Assembly (NCBI RefSeq): GCF_963583255.1
Contig: NC_084815.1
Location: 13,935,724 to 13,999,723, forward strand
Length of the DNA stretch: 64,000 nt
From: Pyrus communis
Lineage: Eukaryota; Streptophyta; Magnoliopsida; Rosales; Rosaceae
Direction: 5' to 3'
The notes beneath the pieces are model-generated. The model made no database searches and had not been told where the DNA came from. It saw only the letters and a program-made list of their open reading frames with translations. The translations under genes and the position numbers were made by a program. Positions 45,101 to 55,937 of this stretch are shown piece by piece; the first letter of the stretch is position 1; each line of letters opens with the position of its first letter.

Positions 45101-45706
45101 ATGACTAACCCATCGAACCTTTGCTTAGATTTGAGTCTCAGCAGCGATCCGGTTGCGCCCCGTCAAGGTAATGTATGGCGCCCTTCTTTTTTATCTTCTA
45201 ATGGTCCTCTTTCAGGTGAAGACTCCATGATGACGGATGCAACAACAGCTACGATAGTAGCTAGGAACCTCCTCACTCCTAAAGATAGTAGGCTGCTTTC
45301 AGGACGGTCCGATGAGTTGGTTGTTCAAGAGTCCCTCGCTCTCAGTGTTCAGTGTGCAGGCTCTGTGTCCAACATGGGCCAACGCCTACTTGCTCGCTCC
45401 CGTCAGGTTAAATCGTTGATGGCAGAGGTGGAAAGTCTTAAGCAGGAGATCAAACAGCTTAAGCACGAGAATAGAAGTTTGCACGTGCTTGCCAACAATT
45501 ATTCGACGGGCATGAAGAGGAAGCTTGATGAGCTACAAGAATCTGAAGGTCGGATTCAAAGTGACCGTCAAAGGCTTGCTGCTTATCTCCAGAGGCACCT
45601 CTTTCCTGGGTCATCCAGCGTTCCACCAAGTATTGTGGCCTCTTCTTTGATGCCTCCCGCTTCGATGCCTCCCGCTCTGAGAGTTTTGCCAAGTAGTGGG
45701 GCTTGA
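45101..45706 (+). CDS. Repeat-borne coiled-coil protein of unknown function (201 aa)
   Basis: An intact 201-codon frame from a clear ATG (AAAAATGACT) to TGA. I do not recognise a named family. Residues 1-40 begin MTNPSNLCLDLSLSSDPVAP; the LDLSLS segment has the hydrophobic-alternating look of an EAR-type LxLxL motif, perhaps by chance. Residues about 93-165 are a strong coiled coil with leucines in heptads (SLMAEVESLKQEIKQLKHEN, then KRKLDELQESEGRIQSDRQR). The C-terminal 35 residues are rich in Ser, Pro and Met. A diverged, broken relative lies at 62331-62700, with conserved blocks TPKD, SDELVVQ(E/D)S, LLAR and KQEI-LKHEN. It may be expressed by the repeat. A gag-like or a captured host gene are both possible. 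Confidence 0.55.
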   Translation: MTNPSNLCLDLSLSSDPVAPRQGNVWRPSFLSSNGPLSGEDSMMTDATTATIVARNLLTPKDSRLLSGRSDELVVQESLALSVQCAGSVSNMGQRLLARSRQVKSLMAEVESLKQEIKQLKHENRSLHVLANNYSTGMKRKLDELQESEGRIQSDRQRLAAYLQRHLFPGSSSVPPSIVASSLMPPASMPPALRVLPSSGA

Positions 45707-45754
45707 AGCAAACAACCTTTGTGAAAGTTACATTCTTTTATTTTTCTTTTCTCT

Positions 45755-45791
<37 letters not shown>

Positions 45792-45795
45792 CAAA

Positions 45796-46350
45796 TCAAA
45801 CGGCATGAAATTGGTCCTTGAATGGAAGGTGATACTTGAAGTGAACCGGCATTGGTTTGAATTCTAGTGTAGGTGCCTGATTCATAAAAAACAGCAAGCT
45901 AGTATAAAATGTAATGGAATTTGGAAAAGATGACTTACTTGTTTTGTCCGACAAGAACTCAATGACAAACACCACTCCTTTGAAAGTTTCAGGGATATTG
46001 GACTTGGCCAGATTGCAAGTGATGGTTATGACTTGTCCAATGTCATCACATTCAACTTCTTTGGGTTTTGTGGTTTCAAGAACGTCCTCTTTGATGAATT
46101 CATGACATTCCCTACTTGTCACCTTTGGAAGGGCTTCCAAGATGTCTTTTTCACCTTTTTCTTCCTTGGAAGTCATGAATCTGCAAGGAATAGGGATACT
46201 TGTTGGAACGGGGTTAAAAATAATGAAATTTGGAACAACCATACCTGAATTAGATGGCATAGGAGCAATAGGTGCCTCCGGTTAAGGTGTTTCCACCCTT
46301 GCCGTGGGTTGGGTGTATTCCTCTTCCTTGTGATTTGATTTTGATGGTTG
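45796..46350 (-). pseudogene. Gypsy polyprotein fragment between protease and RT
   Basis: The minus-strand frame 46260-45796 reads IIFNPVPTSIPIPCRFMTSK at the start and QAPTLEFKPMPVHFKYHLPF near its end. The latter matches the 'P(S/T)LELKPLPxHLKY' motif just before RT in Athila/TAT polyproteins. The following RT sequence is absent because the block at 44040-45790 intervenes. It is therefore a short remnant of pol of the surrounding minus-strand gypsy element. The protease and gag upstream are also missing: the truncated LTR follows directly. Confidence 0.65.
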
Positions 46351-46354
46351 AGGG

Positions 46355-46579
46355 TCCGTTCCAAGTCTTCAATTTCGTCCATCCTCTTGGCTCCAAGCAT
46401 ATGATATCCATTCCAATCTCTAATTTGCTCCAAAAGGCTCCAAAAGGCATCCTTTTGCATACTTTGCCCTTAGAACTTGAAAACACACAAAAGAAGCATA
46501 AAGGACTAAAATAACTAAAGAAATATAATGTAAATGCACGAGAACAAGCCATTTAAGTCGCATGAATATGCTCCTATCA
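46355..46579 (-). repeat. Truncated 5' LTR of the gypsy element
   Basis: About 225 bp nearly identical to 41781-42005 (shared AAGTCTTCAATTTCGTCCAT and GCACGAGAACAAGCCATTT). The rest of this LTR, about 2.2 kb, is missing, so an internal deletion removed the LTR remainder, leader and gag. Confidence 0.85.
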
Positions 46580-47253
46580 ATCAATAGCATGGAAATGAAT
46601 ACGGACTTTGTACACCCATCGAGCCACATATTGATCCACTTGATGTGCTCTTTCCTTCCAAATTGCATCATAAATGTTTTGTTGCCGCGTCTTCTTGCTT
46701 CCATCACTAGAAGAATCAGGATTGATGGCACATGCAAACCTATAAATAGGTCCAAGAGTGCGCGACCTTTTCCTTGAGCTTGACCGAACAACTTCAATGT
46801 CTTCTTCTTCTTCTTCTTAAATTTGTTGAAGTTGCACCTCTTCCCTCACTTCCTCATTATGTTTATTCCTTTGTTTCTTCTTATTATTGGCTTCTTCTAA
46901 TGTGGCTCTACATTTGACTTTATCCTCATTCGAAGACTTTGTGCACACCACCACATTTCCCCTTATGTTGGCTATATGTTGTTTCAATCTATATACTCCA
47001 CCACTAGTGTTTTTGTTGCATAACTTGCATTTCACCTTATCTGAGTTTGTAGGATTTGCTAAGATTTCATATTCCCATCCCACATCGTCCGAAGTACGCT
47101 TCAACAAATTTTCTATTTGGGAGGAAGACGACATTGCATTAGATGCTTCGGAAGATGCAGCACCGGTCATCACACAAGAAAACATTCTATATTGCATCTA
47201 AAACAATCAATAATATAGTCATCACAATTCACACATAATAACAATTTTATTTT

Positions 47254-47401
47254 GCGGTGTACTATCCACACACCCCATTTTACTTCTCACACACCCTTTG
47301 TTAATTTATGTCCATTGATCTTCTTCAATTCATCCGATCCGACGGCCGAAAATTAGAAGGGTGTGTGAGAAGTAAAAAAGGGTGTGTGGATATCACACCC
47401 C
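47254..47401. mobile_element. MITE with 9-bp target duplication (Mutator-like)
   Basis: 148 bp. Ends GCGGTGTACTATCC and, complemented, GGGGTGTGATATCC; inner arms CTTCTCACACACCC and GGGTGTGTGAGAAG. TTTTATTTT lies at 47245-47253 and 47402-47410. A 9-bp duplication and high palindromicity suggest a Mutator-related MITE. A second copy is at 22035-22175. Confidence 0.85.
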
Positions 47402-47410
47402 TTTTATTTT

Positions 47411-48232
47411 ATAGCATATACATTCAATCTGTGCAAAGCCAAAACATATATTAATTTATAATTATATACACACACAATCAATCTTTGCAATCTAAAAAAA
47501 ATTCAATATGTACTAAGGTTTATATATTAATTATTACTATATACACACACAACACAATAATCAAATGGCAACAAATAGGAAGAGGGTAGACGGTGCAAAG
47601 TGTAGACAGACAGGCAGTGGTGCATTTAGGTTCATCACTTCAACGTTTTCCAAATGATTTTAGAAGCCAAAACAGCCAAAAACTCAATGCTCAAATTGAA
47701 ATTTTCTTTTCCTACATTTTCTGAACGACCATGTCAACCAAACACAAAAAGAACAACAATATCCACCATTCCTAATATTCTCCAGCTTCCTGACATATCG
47801 TCAAATTTTCAGTTTAATGTATATCAATATATACAAAATTTCAATTGAATCCACCTTTCCCAATATTCTCCAATAATTGAGTCCACCTTTCCTGATATAC
47901 AAAATTTCAATCTATGCAATCTGACAATCTGTGCAAAATATCAACATTTATTATATACGTATATACAAAGTATCGATATAATTAATTATATAAGCAATAT
48001 GCAACAAACGGCAATGCAATTTTCTAATCTGTGCAGTTCTACATTGAACGATTTGTAAGATAATGGAGCCATGAACTCCTACTTCTATCTGCATTTTAGT
48101 ATTCAGTCATATGTATGCAAAAAAAAAAAAAATGATACTGAAAGCTATCCATTAAGTTGAAAATCCTAATCAAATTCGAATCGAAACAGCAAATAAACCA
48201 CCTTATAATATGAAATCCTATAAATTTCCATC
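47411..48232. other. hAT 5' region remnant, non-coding
   Basis: AT-rich sequence between the start of the hAT transposase gene and the Tekay-like insertion. CAATCTGTGCAA-type phrases recur (about 47428, 47923 and 48029), as in subterminal regions. The acceptor TTGTTTTAG precedes the ATG at 47197, which hints at an untranslated first exon somewhere here. No gene. Confidence 0.4.
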
Positions 48233-49442
48233 TGTGACAACCCATCCCTAATTTTACAATTTTATTAATTTTAAATATGTGAATTGATGAATATGCCCCT
48301 AGAAGCGAGATTGTTGACTTTCGTTAACCGTCATTTCGTGATGCGTACGAGCTACCATTTTTTTGTAGTGTGACAACTCCTCTGTGACAAATACCACCAT
48401 GCTCTGATAGCTCCCACGAGCTACACTACCAATCATCATGTCTCTCTCTTGTCACTCTCCTTCATCTTAAACGTCTATTCCCGCCACTTCCTCTGTGCTC
48501 ACGGCACAAAAATACTGAAACCACCACTGAAGTCAATTTTCCCAGTGAACTCTCGCTGATGCCGAACTGAGTAAGCCTCGAAACATTCTAAATCCTTTCC
48601 TTTCCATCCTCATGGTTGATGTTGATCAAGTTTATGAATTTTGGACGACGAAATTGCATAGAGACAATAAGGAGACTTTTCCCCAGATTTCGACATAAAA
48701 GCCCGACTTGTAAGCCTTTCTCGGCCACTTTCTAGCCACGGCAGGACCGAATGCTGGTATATTTCTCTTCTTCTCCTCTTAAACTTCATTTTAGTAAGTA
48801 AAGTGTGAAAAATGGTTGAGTTTTGAAGCTAACCAGAGTCGTGGGAGTTTCTCAACCAAATTCCCAGTTTTTGGTGGTTACATCGATGACCGAAAAAAAA
48901 AAAAAAAAAAAAGGGATCCAAATTCGGATCTGTGGACCAAATCCAACCCGGATATGCGAGATCGACCCAAGTCCATATCAGAAATTTGAGGAAATATTCC
49001 AAGAGAATATTCTGTTAACTCCCAGTTAACTTTAACAGAATATTCTGTTAAAGTTAAATGTTGACCATTAGTTGACTTTTTTGAAATTTTCTCGAAAACC
49101 CTTCTAGATTAATTTGAACGTCCTGAGTATGTTTTTAACATCATTTAGTAAAATTTGAAGGATTTAATGTAGTTGACCGGCTCGATGTCTCTATTGAATT
49201 TTTAGGGTTAACTGTTGACTTTTCCGTTGACTTTCTACAAAATTTGTCAACGTATTTCGACACTTTGATTCAAATCCATACTCCACTTTCCCAAATTCAA
49301 TTGTTTTAGTTGAGTTTTACTAATGGGTTCCAATATTATGCTTAGGTGCGATTACTATCGGAAACTCATGTTTTCCCAGCTCGAACATCTGTGAGTAGGT
49401 CTTTTATTTTATATAGTATTTATTCTTATTGAGTTTCCATAT

Positions 49443-50160
49443 AGGGACACTTTGGATGCAGTCCCTAACTATCAATATCCTTTGACTGAATCCTTATTGG
49501 TTTTCACTTTTTTATCGAAATCCCTAAAATTGATGTGATAATGTATTTCTATGTAGGCTACTATATTTTTTAAATTAAAAATTGAAATCTATAGTTGTTT
49601 GTATTAATGGGATTTTAAATAAAAAAAACATAATTTGTGGATTAAAGTTATTAAAATATATATTATACTCTCCAATATATGTGTATGTATATAAACATGG
49701 GTACATTCATCAAAATTAACAAATGTACCAAAATATGGGTACATTCTTCAAAACTACACAATAAATAATAGATATTAGGCTTAATAACATTAGTAAATTT
49801 CTTTGATTAAACTTGATATGGATACATTCTCAAATCAAGAAAAAGAATGTACCCATATAAGTTTAAAAATGGATTAGAAAAAAAATTGAATAGATTTTAT
49901 ATATTAAAAAAAAGTACATTTTACTATAACAAATTGGTATATTTAAGAATGGATACATTTTAAGATTAAAAAGATGAAAAATTACATGAATGGATACATA
50001 TAAGATTAAAAAATTGGAAACCTTTTTATAAAAAATTAAGGTGTACAAACTTATTCTAATTTTTTTGTTATTTTGGAAATGTTTTGAATTGAAAAGTAGT
50101 TAGGAGAAATCATACATATATATGTGTGTGTGTGTGTGTGCGCGCGGGTGTGTGTACACA
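49443..50160. repeat. AT-rich repeat of unknown type
   Basis: Begins GGGACACTTTGGATGCAGTC and runs to a (TG)n tract at about 50121-50155. The phrase TGG(G/A)TACATTC recurs in both orientations at least six times between 49690 and 50000. No coding sequence and no clear terminal repeats. It sits between two oppositely oriented LTR segments. Confidence 0.5.
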
Positions 50161-50164
50161 CACT

Positions 50165-51752
50165 ATAAAAAGGAAAAGACCCACTCACCTGAAGTTCGTG
50201 CTACAACTCCCTAGCATGAATATCAAGGAGTCTCGAACGATCGATGCCTAGAACAATTATCAAATCACATCTTAGAATTCTTATTGATAGAACGCATAAC
50301 TTACATAAAACACATCCCCAAGGACGTCCTAGATTAATTTGAAACCCATTGACCAAAAGCTAACTGTCGGTCAAAGGTAATCAGTAGGGTCCACAAGCCT
50401 ACGTAACTCGATCCAGAAGATCCGTACCTCATATTTCTGATTCGTAACTTCCCAAGAGTTTCAATAAGCTTCTAAAACAACATCCTAAAATTTTGGAATG
50501 ATCCAATGGTTGGATCTCTGCCAATTGCTAAAATTAAGTGGCGACCGATGTTTTATTTTACGAACATACAAATTGAATTCGGGAAGATCCGTATGTCAGA
50601 TTCCCGATCCGTAAGTTCCTATTGTTCTCAAATATTACATACTATAATGTATTAAGGTTTGATGACGATCCAACGGTCGGATCGTCGATTCATATAAGGA
50701 TCAAGTGGCGGTCTCTATCAAAACTATTTTCAAACTATGAGATTTCATCAATCGGACTTCACATATATAATTGGGGTATCAAATTTAGCCTAGGATGATC
50801 AGGGGGTGCCTCGATCCACATGCCACCGCCACGCGCCGCCGCACGTGGTGGTCGGCCGCCCCGACTCACTTGAAAATTCAAATATTTCCAAAAATTCTCA
50901 AATTTTATAAGATGAAGATCTCAACAAGTAGAGAAAGTTTCATACCTACGACCAAGTCCAATTTTCCCAGGAAAATCCCCAATTTAGCTCAAATCCACCG
51001 GAAACCTTAAGGTGGGTGTTCTTCAAGTCTCCTTCCTCGGTGTTCTAACGCCCCTACCACTGGTTGGGTCTTGTTCCTGGGTCCAAGGGAAGTTGATTAA
51101 GGGTGGTGGTGGGTGGTGCAACTCGTCGAAATGGAGGAATCGCCGTCGAGCATCTCTGGTGCTCCGATAAAGTTCTACACGAAATAAGACCTAAAACCCT
51201 TTGATCTTGGGCGGAAATGGTAGATGAAAGGTTACAGGTGATGGATGGGTGTAGTTCACTTGAAAAAATGGGTTGAGGTGGCCGAAAATCACTTCGGGTT
51301 AAACTGGGTTGCTGCGCGGGTGTACAGGTCGAAGGGAAAACTGTGAGCTTTCTTTCCCTTTCCTGATTGCTCCCACTTTCCTCCCTCATTTCTGATTGGT
51401 CTATTACTCTTTTAATTTGATTGGTCCCTTCAACAACACATACCTGATTGGGCCGAAACCAAGCCTCTAATTGGTTTTCATTCCCACATGGTGGGAGTTT
51501 CATTAATTCAAAACCTATACTTTAGTAAAACGATTTCAAATGTTTGTAACTATACAGTTATAATCCGGACTCGCAAACGGCTTTCGCCTATCCATTCGTG
51601 GCGATGATTACTACGCAAATACTCCAAAAGGATGACTGAAGCATCTCTCTAAACAATTGTCAACGGAAGTCAAAATCCTTGCCTCTTGGGCATTTTCGTC
51701 AATTCACGCTTTAAAAATTTATAAAATGTAAAATTAGGGATGGGTTGCCACA
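50165..51752 (-). repeat. Tekay-like LTR in minus orientation
   Basis: On the minus strand it begins TGTGGCAACCCATCCCTAAT at 51752, closely similar to the start at 48233, and runs to a GTGAGTGGGTCTTTTCC region at about 50180 that parallels GTGAGTAGGTCTTTTAT at about 49390. Directly outside, at 51753-51790, the minus strand shows GGGGACGAAATTTTTTAAGG, the typical 3' internal end of Tekay elements. This is therefore the 3' LTR of a minus-strand element whose interior extends to the right. The distal part is missing or replaced at about 50165. Confidence 0.7.
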
Positions 51753-54700
51753 ATCTACCCACCTTAAAAAATTTCGTCCCCGAAATTTAAAATCATTTGT
51801 TAAACAAAAGTAGTAAAAAGGCAGCAGAAAAATAAATATGTAAAGAAGGTATCAAGTTAGAGCGGTTGCATAAAAGAGAATGCCATTTTGTCATGATCAA
51901 AGTGGAGTGATTCCTCTTTCATACCTCCAAACTTAAACTTTCCTTCTCCTTCATTACAATACCAAAATATAATATTTTTATAAAAACACAGGGTAAGAAA
52001 TAGACGTATAAAAGCATGACGTCCAAATACATATATGTAATAACATAGAAATAGTTGTATTGAAATCAAAACTGAGCATAGAAAATTTTACCTACGCACT
52101 CATAGCGTCATGTACTCCAAAGGTATGTACATAGTATCTTTGGGTCAAGCCCAAACAATAAATAGGTAAATATATAATAAATAAATAAATAATTATACTA
52201 ACGTAAACGGACCTATCTATCCACTTGCTTAACAAATCCAACAAATAAGTTCTCAATATTATGGGCTACAGCCCGCAATACCGCCAACTCTTTGTTGTCA
52301 CGTTAAACAAGCAAATAATTCCCGAGGGTGCAATATTAGCATCATGCCCCCCATTGGGAAATACACATACATCGCCAACAATATAATATTTTCTATAACA
52401 TAATCTCAATCAATCAAATACCTATTCGCAATACTCTTCTGACAAACGTGTTTCGTGCGTAAAATCTCTATACTAAGGCTCAAACAATACCATAGCTAAA
52501 CCAGAAATGTGACCGCAGTTACACATATCTCTAACAAAGGTAAGTGCCTATCATAATTGGCTAAAACTATAAAATATTCAAAAGCAATATGTCCTCTAAG
52601 GTCCGAATAGTTCATTTGGACTAGCCATTAGTCTGAGGGTAAAAAATGTGATACTAGACACAAACTTAGTACTCATAACCTTCAAAAAGGCTTCCAAAGA
52701 CTGAGAAATAAGATGCATGTCACAGAGAGATGCAATCATGATATGCACACCGAGTAGTCAAATAATGTAGTTCACGATGTCCTAGCGAGCAGCTTTATAT
52801 TGAATTTCCCTCTCGAATTTAGCAAAACTACGCCAAGAAGAACAATCAAGAATTTGAGGCTCAAACAAGTCCAACAAATCTAGAATACAAGGTAATTGAA
52901 ATTAATGTATGACATCTCTTTACAACAGTAGCTTCTGGAACATTCAATTACCAATGGTTAAGATTCGTTTGGTAGAGTATTTGCTGGGTGATTGAGAAAT
53001 TAATAATCATGACTAAACTTGAAAGTCTGAGAGAAATTCTCCTAGACAGTCAGTCTGCTCCAAAAGCTATACAAAATCCAGTAGGGTAAACATGTATTCA
53101 AGGTTGACTGAAATGCTATTTGGCACAAAGATGTAACTATGGAATCACAGTTAAAGTAGATGTCGATCGAAACATCAAAAAAATCCGATAAATTTATGGA
53201 TGAGCAATTTACCAAGAGACCTAAAATGTTGTTCATCTGGACCAACGGAAGTGAGTTAACTTGACAATTCGATCTATAACCATCAAAACTTCATCATAAT
53301 CTCCACATGTACAAGATACCTTGTACCGAGAGTGTACAATGATATTTCCCAACTCCATTCAGATATAGAAAGTGATTATAACCATTCGAACGATTTCTTG
53401 TTGATTTGTAAGTAACGTCAAAATTGATACTCTTGCATCCTAATTAGAATGGAATAGGACAAGCTAAGGATATTCAAGGGTAGATATGTCTTTTGTTGCG
53501 GTAGACAATAATTACGTTTACACAACGGGGATGATACATGATTGTGTAATCATAGACGTAGATTTAGTTCTTCCACTATCGCTTTCAGAAATTTAACCTA
53601 TTTCAAATGAAGATGTATTCAAGAAGTCTAAGGTTGATAAAGGTTTAGATATGTTTCTCCACAGAGAAGTGTCATTTGGTTTTTAAATAAAGATGATAAT
53701 TGTTGACTCTAGGTCATGAATATAATGGTTCATTTTGAACGGTTCTACACGTTGAAGAAATATATGAAATAGGGTTTAAACGGTTTTTAATCGTCACTCA
53801 ATGGAGTTGCTAAAATCTAGGTACGATCCTAAGATTCAGTCTTTCGCCTTCACGGATAACTTTGAGGTTCCCAAGATAAAGTGTTTAATCCCTAGTTGGA
53901 TAAATTCCTAATTGGTAAACTTTGTAACTAAGTTTCTCAATGATGTTAGAAACGTTCAATATGAAGTAAGGAAAATTGGTGTAATACTAGGAAATAGGTC
54001 GATGATGTACTTCATTTCAAAATTTGGTGATATCCCAGGTAAGATTTTGGAATATGATGCTAAAGGTATACGTCCTTGAAACGCACCATGCTACTTCTTT
54101 TCTTTATGACACCTACTAATAGGTCTTCATGGCTTTCTCGATACTCAACTTGCTCTTGCAGCGTTAAATTAACTCGTGCTTCAATTCTAATGCTTGTGGA
54201 TGGAAGTGACCACAAGGATGGATCGTTGAGAATGTTCTGGTTACCTAGGTGGGTAAAACAACTAACACAAATGCGAGTTTACTGTCATTCTAAAAGGCTT
54301 GTTCCTAATTTTTCAAGATTTAGTTTCTTTGGCTTATGTAGTCATTGTTAATCAATCTATTAGTCACGCCGCTAATTAACGCACATATGATATTTTTGAT
54401 GTTGTTCGTTACCCTGAAACTGTGAACCGGCGTTCTTGCATAAAGGTATCACTCCCAGATACTAGCATGTGTTCGATATCAGAAATCACACCACCTGAAT
54501 ACTGGTTGATAGCTTCTGGATATCGGACAATATCGTCAATTAGTAGCGCCACCATAGGTTGATTATAGGTTAAAGCTCGCTTGGGTGGATGGTTTCAGAT
54601 GATTGATAAGGGATTGGTCCGATGAGGTAGTTTCAGTAATTCTTGGGAAGATGCTTACTACTTCGGAGATTTCTACTAATTGTAGGTATAACAACTTGTA

Positions 54701-55428
54701 CTTCGATGTCTATACTCATCGAAATGATGAGTACAACACCAAAAAATATTTTGGGAAGTAGTATTGGTTAGAGTGTTCTAAAGTCGAAAAAATAGAATTT
54801 TCTACTAATCTACTTTAGAACGGACTTAAACAAAAGTCAATCTTCCTCCTAAAGATTTGGAATGATCACCAGTGTGTTTGGAAAAATTAGTGCTATAAGG
54901 GACCAAAAATGATTGTCCCAAGATGTTCTTTCGTCGAGTGCTACCCCTGTAGCACTACATTGTCACTTGAGACATTTCTGAAAATTTGGACAAAAACTAA
55001 AACTTCGTAAGGATTCTAATAGGTGGAACACTAACGAGTATTGCCAAGGAATCAAGACTATTTATGGTTTCCTAACTCAAAAAGGTTGGAAGAAATGACT
55101 AGATAGTAGTGGAATTGGTAGGAAATTCTCCCCCTGGGATACCTAGCTATCAATATAATAGCCTACTTTAGGGCCATCAACTTATCTCAAATCTACATCT
55201 CTCCTTGGCAGGGAAATTCTTTGCTTATAATTTAGAGGCCTTCACCAAAACGTTCCTCTAAAAGGTCGATAAGTTGACTAAGTCACTCAAGACTTAGAAA
55301 AAGCTAATACATTTTGTCACAGTACGCTCACTTTGGATCCATTATAGGTGCCAGTCCTATCTAGATTGCTATAAGCAATTAGAACTTGTATGTGATGCGC
55401 ATAGCGCCAGTCTTCACGTGATTGTAGT
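51753..55428 (-). pseudogene. Degenerate Tekay-like interior with integrase remnant
   Basis: The clearest coding trace is on the minus strand at 53460-53042: SLSISEWSWEISL (cf. 'PLPIPEWKWExIxMDF'), CGDYDEVLMVIDRIVKLTHF (cf. 'GYDAIWVIVDRLTKSAHF') and, in another frame, CDSIVTSLCQIAFQSTL (cf. 'DSRFTSxFWxxFQxxLG'). These are successive motifs of the gypsy integrase core, including the region of the second catalytic Asp. Stops are frequent. I could not identify RT or RNase H to the right (53500-55428) nor a 5' LTR; that stretch is non-coding by eye. The region is old. Confidence 0.55.
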
Positions 55429-55436
55429 ACTAGAGC

Positions 55437-55937
55437 CATTGTTCTAAAAATCCCCGCCTAGCGCCGCCTAGGCCCTACCTAGGCGTTAGGCGGTTGGCCA
55501 TCATCCCGATTAATGCCGAGGTGTTTGAAAATTAAGAAAGACTGCCTAAACCTATTGAGGCACCTACCTAGACCACATAGGCACCTGTTTAGGTTGCGAC
55601 TCACTTAGGCAGAAAATAGATAACTTTGATTTTTCATTTAATTTTTTTCAACAAATTGTAAGAGGCTTGCTGAATACTTAAATGAACACACATTATATGC
55701 TTGTTCCCTATTTTTCATTATGCTCCAATACTTCATAATATATATGTCATTCTATTTTGTAATTCATGATGAAAAAAATATATAGTTTTTTAAGTTTTAT
55801 TTTTTTAAGTATAAACACACTTATTTACACAAAATATAATAGATTTACTTAAATTCACCTACTCTGCCTAGGCGCCCGCCTAGGTGCTAGGCCCTAGCCT
55901 GCCTCCCGACTAACGCCTACCATTTTTTAGAACCTTG
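55437..55937. mobile_element. hAT MITE, same terminal family as 37323
   Basis: 501 bp. Starts CATTGTTCTAAAAATCCCCG; the complement of the right end is CAAGGTTCTAAAAAATGG. ACTAGAGC lies on both sides (55429-55436 and 55938-55945), an 8-bp duplication. Subterminal CCGCCTAGGC motifs occur at both ends and the centre is AT-rich. No transposase. Confidence 0.88.

Larger units (their letters stand above)
44040..45790 (+). repeat. Dispersed repeat with coiled-coil ORF, copy 1
   Basis: This block is paralogous to 59841-62760. Shared segments include ACTCGAGAGCAA (44175, 59963), the context GATATGAGATACTTTT (44328 and around 60119/61820), GACATATATAGGGATTTC versus AACATATATAAGAATTTC, and the coiled-coil coding part. 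It lies inside the gypsy element, which resumes at about 45796 after a poly(T) run of about 30 bp (45757-45786). Whether it is a separate nested insertion or an accessory region of the gypsy family cannot be settled here; the copy at 59841 is not in a gypsy element. Confidence 0.65.
39502..46579 (-). mobile_element. Athila/TAT-like gypsy element, minus strand, inside the hAT transposase gene
   Basis: The ends are TGATGCGAG (39502) and CCTATCA (46579) on the plus strand, so the LTR runs TGATAGG to GCATCA. The 5-bp duplication ATCAA flanks both sides (39497-39501 and 46580-46584). A full-length LTR is at 39502-42005. Only about 225 bp of the other LTR remains at 46355-46579. The interior has a 3' non-coding region with two purine tracts, a short pol fragment and an embedded repeat with a coiled-coil ORF. 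RT, RNase H and integrase are missing. Sequence is shared with the plus-strand element at 13371-19065. Confidence 0.85.
37762..47197 (-). pseudogene. hAT transposase gene (BED finger, DUF659, dimerisation domain), disrupted
   Basis: Minus-strand order: a BED-type zinc finger (WEYEILANPTNSDKVKCKLC, then NKNTSGGVYRLKQHIA) at 47060-46960; a TAA in frame near 46817; an open continuation (GPIYRFACAINPDSSSDG and KVRIHFHAID) to 46585; and then the gypsy element. The frame resumes at 39496 with NDRFKRLMEAVGQFGP. After two frameshifts comes DUF659 (NGCSIMIDAWSNRKRRSIMN, 39346 on) with VVIDNSSNN and TRFATSFLTLQSL. A 91-bp intron (38310-38220, GT-AG) precedes AWWYNYGNGIPNLQTMAIKI and SSNCERNWSTF, the hAT C-terminal dimerisation domain, ending at 37762 with an acidic tail. 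The transposase would bind the element ends and cut; this copy is broken by at least one stop, two frameshifts and the insertion. Confidence 0.88.

Noticed and set aside
54076..54351. 91-codon plus-strand frame
   Set aside because: Composition is not protein-like and it lies in decayed retroelement interior, antisense to the coding direction of that element.
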